In this document: positions 52,903 to 61,763 of the stretch, piece after piece
Position numbering within the stretch: the stretch's first letter is position 1
Layout of the letters: every line of letters begins with the position of its first letter
Assembly: GCA_051859505.1 (NCBI GenBank)
Contig: JBHYFN010000021.1
Span: 1 to 64,000, forward strand
Source of the DNA: JAFIEN01 sp051859505
GTDB lineage: Bacteria > Pseudomonadota > Alphaproteobacteria > Rhodobacterales > Rhodobacteraceae
Direction of reading: 5' to 3'
DNA length: 64,000 nucleotides
Made by a program: the position numbers and the translations under genes
The notes under the pieces: generated by a model
Databases searched by the model: none
What the model was told of the DNA's origin: nothing
What the model saw: only the letters and a program-made list of their open reading frames with translations

Positions 52903-54720
52903 ATGACCAGTAACCCCCTTGTCGATTTTCTGGCTTCCTATGGCCCCCAGGCGTCCTCGAATAACCTCTACGACGAGTTCGTGGTGGAGGCTGCCAAGAG
53001 GACTGGTTGTGCTGCCCTGCAAATCGACCAGCCGCTAACCGCCGAACTGGTCGCGATGTTGGGTTCCGAAACACCGAAGTGCGTGATCCTCACCGGGACG
53101 GCCGGGGACGGCAAGACCTACACCGCACGGAAGGTGGCAGAGGCGCTAACCGGCGAGGCGCGCGTCTGGTCTAACACACAGAAGATCTACGCTCCGCCCA
53201 AGCCCCTTCCGTCTGGCCAATTTGTTCGCTTCATCAAGGATCTGAGTGAGATCAACGAAGCTGAGAAGAACCGCATCTTCCCTCACATCCTGGCCGCGCT
53301 GAACGGCGAGAGTACCGACGTCTTCGTGATCTGCGTCAATGATGGACATCTCCTGAAGTTCTTCCGCGATCGCAGAGAGTCCGAGCTTCATGACCGGATC
53401 GCGGAGATGCTGCGCAGCGACACGCGGGACGATCCGAACGGACACTTCCTGCTGATCAACATGTCGCGGCAGTCCCATCGCCACCTCGTCGACCAAATTG
53501 TCGACGGTGTGGTGGACCATGCCGGATGGGAGGCATGCGAGGGCTGTCCTGCGTATGCCGACAAGGAGAATAGATGCCCGATCCGCTGCAACCGTGATAT
53601 CCTCCTGCGGAAGGACTCGGCATCGATGCGCGCCAGGCTGAAGGACATGATCCGCATGGCCGCGGCCGACGGACGGCATCTGTCGATCCGGCAGCTGATC
53701 CTTCTGACTGTGAATATCCTGCTCGGGGATTCAAGACCTGGCTCGAGCCTCCTGACCTGTCTGAAGGCTCAGCGGCGGGCGCGGGAGAGCGACTATGGTT
53801 CGACCAATCCCTTTGCCAACGCGTTTGGGGAGAACCTGACCGAGCGCGAACGCCGGCAATATGGCGCCTTTACCGTGCTCAGCGAGTTTCAGGTTGGATA
53901 TGAGACCAACAACACCTTTGACCACGGCCTGCTGTGGGGCGATGGCAGCCTGCCCGACTGTCCCTGGTATGGAGAGCGAATCTTCGCGTCCCTCCGCGAC
54001 ATGTATCGAGGCGACCCCACGCGTCATTCGGCCGCTTTCCAGCGCGCGATGGTCGATCAGCGGCGGCGGCTGTTCTTTTCGCTCGATCCGCAGGGTGCCG
54101 AGGTCTGTGTAAACCCGCGCCGCAGCCCGTGGAACCTGTCGGTGTTCAAGCATGGCTCGGACTACATTGCCATGGTCGACGGCCTCCTTGGCTCGGGGAT
54201 GCCACAGCCGATTGCCCGCCAGTTGTTGCGCGGGCTGAACCGGATGTTGACCGGCGAGATGACAATTACAGATGACCGGCTCTGGATCACGGCGCCGTCC
54301 GGTGTCTACATGGGGAGCGAGATCCCACTGCTGGTACAGCACGCCGGTCATCCCCGCGCCGGCGGCACAAGCACAATGGCATTTCTTTTTTCCGGCAACC
54401 ACCGCACCGGTCCTTCCGACAACGGTCGACCACCGGTGATCCGCGTCGTGACTCGAGGGCGCGAAGATCGGGCAGTGAAGCTCGCGTTAAGGCCGACCCT
54501 TGTCGAGTGTCTACTTCGGATCGCCGAAGGTGCTCTGCCTGCCAACTTCTCCTCAGAATGCCAGCGGGAGGTCGAACGATTTCAGCTGCAGGTGGCAACG
54601 GAAGTCCGGCATGCTTTCGAACTCGATGGAGCAGCTCCAATGCCCAAGGAGGTGCGGATGTTGGACGGCAACCTGCAGGAGCATGCGATCACGATCATGG
54701 CTGAGGGAGATGCCTGGTGA
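52903..54720 (+). CDS. sspF: DptF-like P-loop protein SspF
   Basis: A 605-residue protein, first of the restriction module, seven bases after sspD. Walker A is TGTAGDGKT (64-72). A zinc-finger-like cluster, C212-x2-C215-x9-C225-x3-C229, lies in CEGCPAYADKENRCPIRC. It resembles DptF of the Dnd system. SspFGH is reported to damage DNA that lacks phosphorothioate and to block phage replication. The stop overlaps the next start (GTGA), so F and G are probably made in fixed ratio. Which protein is the nuclease is not evident from this sequence. Confidence 0.8.
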   Translation: MTSNPLVDFLASYGPQASSNNLYDEFVVEAAKRTGCAALQIDQPLTAELVAMLGSETPKCVILTGTAGDGKTYTARKVAEALTGEARVWSNTQKIYAPPKPLPSGQFVRFIKDLSEINEAEKNRIFPHILAALNGESTDVFVICVNDGHLLKFFRDRRESELHDRIAEMLRSDTRDDPNGHFLLINMSRQSHRHLVDQIVDGVVDHAGWEACEGCPAYADKENRCPIRCNRDILLRKDSASMRARLKDMIRMAAADGRHLSIRQLILLTVNILLGDSRPGSSLLTCLKAQRRARESDYGSTNPFANAFGENLTERERRQYGAFTVLSEFQVGYETNNTFDHGLLWGDGSLPDCPWYGERIFASLRDMYRGDPTRHSAAFQRAMVDQRRRLFFSLDPQGAEVCVNPRRSPWNLSVFKHGSDYIAMVDGLLGSGMPQPIARQLLRGLNRMLTGEMTITDDRLWITAPSGVYMGSEIPLLVQHAGHPRAGGTSTMAFLFSGNHRTGPSDNGRPPVIRVVTRGREDRAVKLALRPTLVECLLRIAEGALPANFSSECQREVERFQLQVATEVRHAFELDGAAPMPKEVRMLDGNLQEHAITIMAEGDAW

Positions 54721-56288
54721 TGAACACCTTATCTGCTAGCAGACTGCCACCGCCTCCGAGTGTCCTCGACAGCTCTGATATGCGTGTGCAGGAACTCATC
54801 CACGGCCACCGCTTCATGCAGGAGCAGGAAGCGTTCATGATCGTCCTCGAGACACTAGCGGTTTGCGCGGCAACCCCTCTGGGCAGCGTGCAACCCAAGC
54901 CAGACGCTCATGAGACATTTCATTACGCCTTGCCGCACAGGCGCAAGATGCGGTTTTTGCTGTTTCAAGACCGGCATCTCGAACAAGTGGTCGAGGACAC
55001 CTCTATCCCGGACCAAGAGAAGTGGCTGGAATGGAAGAGGCTGGTCAACGCCCAGTTCGGGGAGGGACTGCGCGAGCAGGGCGCCGGTTTGGTGCACGAC
55101 GCCTTTGCCTATCTCGATGACCGGTTTTCAAAAGATATCAACGCCCTGCACCAGGCGGTCCGTCTGCTGCAGTCGTACGAGCTCGATGTGATGCATAACC
55201 GGCGGTGGACCTCGCGGTTTCTCGCGGTGACTGGACCGGACATGATCTGCACAGACATGCGGGAAGCGCGCGGCAGCTGGACCGCCGACCGGCGCTTCTT
55301 CGGCCGCGGCGGCGAACTTGTCTATCTCATGCTAAACCGCTCATCACTGTCCGTCGAGCTGATGCTGTTGATCGAAGAGAGGCTGCTCAATGAAGCCGAC
55401 CCCATGAACCGGATCGCGCATGCCTTGTCCGATCCTGCCGACACCGGCGCGTCGAACACCCAAATCGGATATCTGCCACATCTGACCCTACCCGCCTATG
55501 ACCGTCTCGCCGAGGACTGGCTGAATATCCTGATGTGCAATCGCCTGCCGGAGGGGCATCTGTTCGAGCCACTTTTCCGCATCACCGGGCTCAATATCGT
55601 TGTCTATCTGGCGGAGCGGGCACAGCATGAAGTCGGCGCGCCCCGGCCGGTTCCGATAGTGGCCGACCTAACAGACGGGGGCAACCAGCAGCTTCGCGAG
55701 GAGGCCAAAGTCCACCTCAACCTGCACCGGGAAGCCGCAAATCGTGCCGTTCGAGCCTTCGTGGAGCGGGTTCTAGGGGACTGTGATCGCTGGAGAATGG
55801 CAATGGAGCGCAGCGATCCTGGCCTCGCGAAGCAGGCACTGCGCGAAAGGTTTGGTTTCACCAAAGGCGAAGAGCAGCGCGGAAATGCTGCGACACCGGT
55901 ACAGCAACTGGAAGCGTTCATCGAACATGCGATGCAGCGCGACAAGAACAACATCTACAAGTACCTGTTGCCGCTGGCAAAGGCATCCGGGCTTGCGACC
56001 TCGCGGCAAAGAGTCGGCCCGTGGTTCGCCCTTGATGACGGGATGCTTTTCGCGCTCGTCCTCGCCAACGTCACGCGTACCGTAGAATTGCGGGACTTCG
56101 TGGCCGAACTTTATCGGCGCTACCGGCTGGTCATCGGCCCCGAAGAGGCTCGGGATGCATTCGGTCGGATCCATGTCGAGCGCTACGAGGCGAATCTTGC
56201 CGCCCTCGAGGCGCGGATGACTAGGCTCGCGCTGACACAGCGGCTTTCTGATGACTGTGCCTTTGTGACAAACCCATATAGGCTGTGA
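54717..56288 (+). CDS. sspG: DptG-like protein SspG
   Basis: A 523-residue protein with no recognisable catalytic motif. It is mainly helical and charged, with no membrane segment. Family assignment rests on position between the F- and H-type genes and on length, as in dptFGH. The start may be GTG 54717 (GGAG seven bases upstream) or the following ATG 54720. The stop is one base before the sspH ATG. It is likely a structural or bridging subunit of the SspFGH machine. Confidence 0.65.
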   Translation: MMNTLSASRLPPPPSVLDSSDMRVQELIHGHRFMQEQEAFMIVLETLAVCAATPLGSVQPKPDAHETFHYALPHRRKMRFLLFQDRHLEQVVEDTSIPDQEKWLEWKRLVNAQFGEGLREQGAGLVHDAFAYLDDRFSKDINALHQAVRLLQSYELDVMHNRRWTSRFLAVTGPDMICTDMREARGSWTADRRFFGRGGELVYLMLNRSSLSVELMLLIEERLLNEADPMNRIAHALSDPADTGASNTQIGYLPHLTLPAYDRLAEDWLNILMCNRLPEGHLFEPLFRITGLNIVVYLAERAQHEVGAPRPVPIVADLTDGGNQQLREEAKVHLNLHREAANRAVRAFVERVLGDCDRWRMAMERSDPGLAKQALRERFGFTKGEEQRGNAATPVQQLEAFIEHAMQRDKNNIYKYLLPLAKASGLATSRQRVGPWFALDDGMLFALVLANVTRTVELRDFVAELYRRYRLVIGPEEARDAFGRIHVERYEANLAALEARMTRLALTQRLSDDCAFVTNPYRL

Positions 56289-56289
56289 A

Positions 56290-59200
56290 ATGAATGTATC
56301 GACGACGCTTTCCGATGTTTCCACCCCTAATGTCCGCAGAGGCGACCTGATTGCCCGGATCGTTTGGGGAATCGTGCTCCGCGCCGTCGACGACGCAGCA
56401 GAAGGGCAGCGCGTTACCTTCATGCTCGCCGGACTGACGGCGGAGGCGCTGGGGGGGATTGCCCGCAACAAACCCGCGGACCTGCACGGGCGGAGCCTGC
56501 TGCTGAAGATGAACCCGAGGGCTGCCCCGCTCATGCAGGTTCACGAGGATTACCTGTCCGACGAGTCCGCCGTCCACTGGCGCCACAATGACGCGGCCGA
56601 GGTCATTGTCTTCGCGCCTTCTGACGCCGAACGCGAGGGCATCGGCGCCGGACTGGGTCCGATCTCCCGCATCGACGAGCCTAGGATCATTGACCAAATC
56701 GAGGCATGGGTCGCGGAATTCGGAGAGACGGGAGAGGCCAACAGCTATCTTCTCGAGGCGCTCAAGGGACTTCGCGATGCGCGGGAGGTGTGCCTCGACC
56801 TTCAGATGTGGGTCGATTTCATCTGTGCCATCGTGGATCAGGCGTTTGCCTACAAGGTCGATCTCCGGATTAGGAATGCGATGCCAGCCCTGCGAGTCCC
56901 CAGGGACGGCATCGTCAAGCTCCCAGCCTTCAAGCCGGAGGGCAATCCGAAGGCGCGCGCGCGGGACTTCGCCTCCGCCTTTCGCGAGGCGCGCCTCGAG
57001 GCTGGGGTCTACGCCACGCTCATGACGCCCAAGCACGAACGCGTCGATGTCGCGGCGGTGCGGGCGCGGGTGGACGAATTTCAGCATGACGCCGAGCCCG
57101 AAGTGATAGAGGCTCTCGATGCCGTGCGGGCGCTTCTGGACGACGCCAACATGATCCTCCCCGGCGGGTGGCGGCCGAGCCAGGAAGCGTTCTGTCGCAA
57201 GGTCTCCTGGGAGCGCGTTGGAGCCAGCCTGTTCGGGGGCAAACGGAGTAACTCAACGGAAAGCCTCGGCAGGCGAACCCTTCGGTTCATCGAAGGCAAC
57301 TACGGCCACGACGTCACCAAGGAGGATCGGGACCTTCTGGACAGCCTGACGAACACCGCCCCGCGCGAGCCACGTGACGTCGAGGTGGAGTTCTTCAATC
57401 GTTGGCAGGAGCGCCTCGGCCGCGAGGTGAAGCTCTTCAAGCCTTGGCAGAAGCGCCTGTTCTCGAAGGAGGTGTTGGGGCACGACCTGCTGTCTGCTTT
57501 CGCCGAGGGGTTCGAGGCGCTGATCATCGCTGGCGACGCAGCGCTGGTGGAGATGACGGAGCCGCGGATCCTCGTCCGTGCCACGCAACACGACAAGGCC
57601 CGCTTCTGGGAGGGCCTCGATCCGGACATCCACCGGCTTTTTTGCTTCGAGCTGAGGTCGTTGAAGGCGCTCTTCGGGGAGCATGTGGTGTGGGATCTCG
57701 CCGCGGCGGAGAAGTATCAGGGCACCGGAGACTCTGGTGGCAACGAGGCGCGGAAGATCGACCTGGAGCTCTATCTAGTGGAGGCCAACGATCTGGCCGA
57801 TCTTGGCGGTCTTCGCACGCCCCCCAAGCAAGCGCCCCGGGTCAAGACAACGTGGCAACCCGGAAAATCCCCAAAGGACGAACCGATCAGCCTGGCCCTT
57901 CTCGACGACATCGACGCCCTGGCAAAGGCCACCGCGGCGGGCGACAGCCTGTTCCGGCCGCTGAACTTTGCACCGCGCTCGAGCGGGGAGGACACGCGCC
58001 TCTCCTCGACGAGCCTCCTTGATCGGAACTCCTTCAGCGACGTAGCCCAGGGACAGCAGGGGCGCACCTTCGACCTGGTCGTCCGGCCGCAGGAAGATCT
58101 GCTGGGAGATCTTCGGACGCGCCTGCAGGAGCTTGAACGCAGCCGAACGCTGGGCGGCGAGACCGTGTCGGCCGTGATGGCGGCGACCGAGGTCTTCGAA
58201 GCGTCCTATCGCAAGGCGGTCACCCAGCTCGCTGCGGACACCGGCGCGGCCTTCGCGTCGAGCCTTCTCGAGGACCAGGCCGAGGCCTTCGGGGCCCTGT
58301 GCCGCGCCTGTCGCCTTCCGGCGACGACAGGGCGGGCGGGTCAGGAGATCCGCGCGCTGGTCGCTGGGATCGGCGTGGTGGCCTCCGACAGTGCCGAGCC
58401 CATGGCGATTCTCGCCGCCTGGCACCCACTGCGGCTGGCCGAGCGGCGGGCGAAGATCGAGGAACTCGCCTCCTTTGTGGAGGCCGTCCTGACATCCCGA
58501 CCGGCCCGCAGCGCCGATCTCTCCGGCGCCTTTCAGGAGCGGCGCCTCGCGCGTTCCCGCTGGGCTTTTCCGGAGGTCGTGTTCGCCCATGAAACGACGA
58601 TGATCGCAGTCGAGGACCTTGGCGGCTACAGCCTGATGGTCCCAGCAGACTGCGTGGCGCGCAACCAGGAAGCCCTCGAGGCCTCGGCGCCATCGGCCGC
58701 GGTAAAGTTCATGGAAGGGGTCGACCAGTATCTCGAGATCCACCCCCATGAGGCGACCAACCTTTCGGCGGCCATCTTCGACTCAGAGAGCCAGACCCTG
58801 CCCCGCGAGGTGGCGCGGGAAATGGCCAAACGCCTGCACCGGCAGTCGGACCTGCGCTGCGACCTCGTCATCACGCACCGCGACCAGGACCGCATGCGCA
58901 GGATCTATCGCAACCAGAACCTGCGCCTCGGGGCGGAAAATATCAGTGAGACAGCGCGCGGGTTTCTGTCGAGGCTGCGGGTCGATGTCCGGTCCAACCG
59001 CGCCACGGATGGCGCGGACAGCGAGGTGCGGGACCTCGATCTAGTCTTCCTGCACGATGTCATCAGCCACCACGCCGATCCCGTCTGGGTGGAGGAGGCC
59101 GGCAGTTCGCAGGAGCTCGCCGCCGCCTTCGATCCGGCCTTGGCGCGGCGCCCGCGACGCCGCATGACCGAGATAGATGCCTCCGCGGTGGGCATCTACC

Positions 59201-61719
59201 TGACGCTCCCGAGGCCGCCCCGTGCCGTCGGACAGTATCAGGACGTGCTCTACGAGCTGGCGAAGGGCTTCCTGCCGGAGGGGCATCACGGGGTGCTGAT
59301 CCGGCAGGTCCAGTTCGCGGACGTCAAGGTGGGTGATCTGGTCCGCCGGGCACACCAGCTTGCGGAATGGGTGATCACCTACGACAAGGTGGCCAGTCGG
59401 ACCCTATTCGAGCGCTGCGGCGTGCAGATCATCAGCGACATTTCGGTTCCCGGGGCGGACGGGCGGGTGATCATGAGCGCTGGCAAGGTGGACGACCGGC
59501 TGAAGCGCAACGTCCGCGACGATCTCATCGCCGCTTGCGGCATCGCCGCGCCCGATGCGGAAAGGCTTGCCGGGGTGGTCATCCGCGACGTGCTGCGGAT
59601 CTCGGGGCAGAAGGTGCTGTCGGCGGCCCGATACACCAATGCCTCGCGTGAGATGATCGGCCTCGCTGTGATGCGCGCCTGGATGGAGGGGGCGCTGAAG
59701 GGCACGATTGACGAGCCGCCGATCTGGGTCTCGCTCGACGATTACCGTGGCTGGTTCATGTCCGAGAAGGGGCGGGTCGCTGATGCCATTGCCGTCACAA
59801 TCGACCACGGCGATGCGGCGTTCCGGGTGCACCTGCAGGTGGGCGAAGCCAAATTCGTCGAGAAGACCTCCGAGCTCGCCACGATCCGGGAAGCGAAGCA
59901 GCAGGTACAGGACACGGTGGATCGCCTAATCCGCCTGTTCATAGACAACGACGATGCCATTTCCCGGGCTGCAGCCTGCGCCCGGTTGGCTGATCTCCTT
60001 GTTAACCGGGACGGGGTGGCGGAGCGCTTACCCAACCCCGTCAGACGTGCCGCATTCTTCAATGCCTTGAGCACCGGCGAAGTGTCGTTCCAGATTAGCG
60101 GTGAAGCGGTGGTATGCCTGCATGACGATCATGGGCCCGTCTGGAGGTGCGAGGCGGATCCGGATCGGCCGCATCTGCGCCACCATGTGCTGACCACTCC
60201 TGCGATCCGCCAGACGCTGCAGCGTACGGTGGCGGGTGAGCTGCCACAGCGCGACGGTCTTGGCGACATCGGCTGGTTTGGTGAGGGCGATGTTCGGAAA
60301 CCTCGACCAATACTGCCGCCTGTCGCCACACCGGCCGTTGTTGAGGAGGAGGCTGCTCAGGATGAACCGAGAACCGAAAACCCGGAGCGGCTGCTGGTGA
60401 AAGCCATAGTCGGCGACGCTAGTGTTGCGGCTGGAGTGGAGCCCGCTTCGAGTCCTGCAGAAGCAACCCACGCGGAGCCGGTGCCGGAGCTTCCGCGTTT
60501 CCTACCGCCCCCGGTCTTTGCGGTCCTGAGGGATATGGCAGCAAGCGAGCGCGGGGCTCTGACTGATGCCGATTCCCTCGCTTGGGCCGATCGGATGGCG
60601 CTGGAAACCCAACGGGCCCTGAGCCACTTCAGCATGCAGGCCGAGTTCGCTGACCCGAAACCACGGCTGACGCCCAATGGCGCTCTCATCGCTTTCCGTG
60701 GCCACCCGTCGCTAACTGTCGACAAAATCGAAAAGCGCACCAGCGAGTTGCTGACAACCTATGGAATCGAGGTTGCAGATGTACGTCCCGGGCGCGGCCG
60801 TATCTCGATCTTCGTGACACGGGATAAACGTGCCCGGGTGCCGCTTGCGTCGACTTGGCTAAGCGCCCTCTGGCCCGACCGTGATCCCGGGAACGCCACC
60901 TCCTTCATACTCGGGGCGCGCGAAGATGTGGACCGACTGTTGTACTTGAATCTGGCCGAGTCCTTTGCTGGCTACGACGTGCACGGTCCGCACACGCTGA
61001 TCGCAGGCGAGACAGGCAGCGGAAAGGGGATTCTGACGCAAGGAATCCTGTTGCAGCTGATTGCTTTCAACGATCCTGAACAGGCCGAGCTCATCGTCGT
61101 CGACCCGAAGAAGGGGGTGGATTTCACCTGGCTGGAAGGCGCACCGCAGATGAAGGTGCCGATCATCACTGAGATGAGCGTAGCGCAGGCGATCCTCCAA
61201 GATCTCGTAGTCCAGATGGATGCCCGCTACGACAAGTTCGCTTCGGCCGGCGCTGCCAACATCACTGAGTACAATCGCAAGGTCACCCCAGAGCGCCGGA
61301 TGTCGCGGATCTTTCTGGTGCATGATGAGCTTGGAGCCTGGATGGCGCAGGAGAAGGAGTATCAGGAAGTCGTACTCTCTTCCGTCGCCAACCTCGGGAT
61401 GAAAGCGCGGGCGGCGGGCATTCACCTGACTCTTATCACCCAGCGAGCCGACTCCGATGCTGTTCCCGGGCGGCTCCGTGACAATATGGGTAATCGGCTC
61501 TGCCTCAAGGTGCAGAATGGCACCGGTTCACGGATGGTTCTCGGAATTGGCGGGGCTGAAAAGCTCCTTGGCAAGGGCCATCTAGCCTGCGTGCTGGCGA
61601 ACCAGCAACTGCCGCCTGGGCAGCAGTTCTTCGTGGTACAGGTGCCCTTCGCGGAGACGGAGGACATGCACCGGCTTGCCAATGCGGCAAAGAGCTATTG
61701 GGCATCCCGGCGTGGCTGA
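56290..61719 (+). CDS. sspH: giant HerA/FtsK-like ATPase SspH (DptH-like)
   Basis: A 1809-residue protein, the largest in the window. The C-terminal 250 residues are a HerA/FtsK-type motor: Walker A G1573ETGSGKG1580, then LIVVDPKKGVDF, and Walker B FLVHDELG with D1679/E1680, followed by the motor sensor (LTLITQRADSDAV). The preceding 1550 residues have no motif that I can name and probably include DNA-binding and partner-binding modules. DptH/SspH proteins are thought to translocate DNA for restriction. The frame is intact. Confidence 0.85.
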   Translation: MNVSTTLSDVSTPNVRRGDLIARIVWGIVLRAVDDAAEGQRVTFMLAGLTAEALGGIARNKPADLHGRSLLLKMNPRAAPLMQVHEDYLSDESAVHWRHNDAAEVIVFAPSDAEREGIGAGLGPISRIDEPRIIDQIEAWVAEFGETGEANSYLLEALKGLRDAREVCLDLQMWVDFICAIVDQAFAYKVDLRIRNAMPALRVPRDGIVKLPAFKPEGNPKARARDFASAFREARLEAGVYATLMTPKHERVDVAAVRARVDEFQHDAEPEVIEALDAVRALLDDANMILPGGWRPSQEAFCRKVSWERVGASLFGGKRSNSTESLGRRTLRFIEGNYGHDVTKEDRDLLDSLTNTAPREPRDVEVEFFNRWQERLGREVKLFKPWQKRLFSKEVLGHDLLSAFAEGFEALIIAGDAALVEMTEPRILVRATQHDKARFWEGLDPDIHRLFCFELRSLKALFGEHVVWDLAAAEKYQGTGDSGGNEARKIDLELYLVEANDLADLGGLRTPPKQAPRVKTTWQPGKSPKDEPISLALLDDIDALAKATAAGDSLFRPLNFAPRSSGEDTRLSSTSLLDRNSFSDVAQGQQGRTFDLVVRPQEDLLGDLRTRLQELERSRTLGGETVSAVMAATEVFEASYRKAVTQLAADTGAAFASSLLEDQAEAFGALCRACRLPATTGRAGQEIRALVAGIGVVASDSAEPMAILAAWHPLRLAERRAKIEELASFVEAVLTSRPARSADLSGAFQERRLARSRWAFPEVVFAHETTMIAVEDLGGYSLMVPADCVARNQEALEASAPSAAVKFMEGVDQYLEIHPHEATNLSAAIFDSESQTLPREVAREMAKRLHRQSDLRCDLVITHRDQDRMRRIYRNQNLRLGAENISETARGFLSRLRVDVRSNRATDGADSEVRDLDLVFLHDVISHHADPVWVEEAGSSQELAAAFDPALARRPRRRMTEIDASAVGIYLTLPRPPRAVGQYQDVLYELAKGFLPEGHHGVLIRQVQFADVKVGDLVRRAHQLAEWVITYDKVASRTLFERCGVQIISDISVPGADGRVIMSAGKVDDRLKRNVRDDLIAACGIAAPDAERLAGVVIRDVLRISGQKVLSAARYTNASREMIGLAVMRAWMEGALKGTIDEPPIWVSLDDYRGWFMSEKGRVADAIAVTIDHGDAAFRVHLQVGEAKFVEKTSELATIREAKQQVQDTVDRLIRLFIDNDDAISRAAACARLADLLVNRDGVAERLPNPVRRAAFFNALSTGEVSFQISGEAVVCLHDDHGPVWRCEADPDRPHLRHHVLTTPAIRQTLQRTVAGELPQRDGLGDIGWFGEGDVRKPRPILPPVATPAVVEEEAAQDEPRTENPERLLVKAIVGDASVAAGVEPASSPAEATHAEPVPELPRFLPPPVFAVLRDMAASERGALTDADSLAWADRMALETQRALSHFSMQAEFADPKPRLTPNGALIAFRGHPSLTVDKIEKRTSELLTTYGIEVADVRPGRGRISIFVTRDKRARVPLASTWLSALWPDRDPGNATSFILGAREDVDRLLYLNLAESFAGYDVHGPHTLIAGETGSGKGILTQGILLQLIAFNDPEQAELIVVDPKKGVDFTWLEGAPQMKVPIITEMSVAQAILQDLVVQMDARYDKFASAGAANITEYNRKVTPERRMSRIFLVHDELGAWMAQEKEYQEVVLSSVANLGMKARAAGIHLTLITQRADSDAVPGRLRDNMGNRLCLKVQNGTGSRMVLGIGGAEKLLGKGHLACVLANQQLPPGQQFFVVQVPFAETEDMHRLANAAKSYWASRRG

Positions 61720-61763
61720 GACTCGCTTGGCGTCCGGTGGCGCGCCGAGCGAGAAAGGAATGA

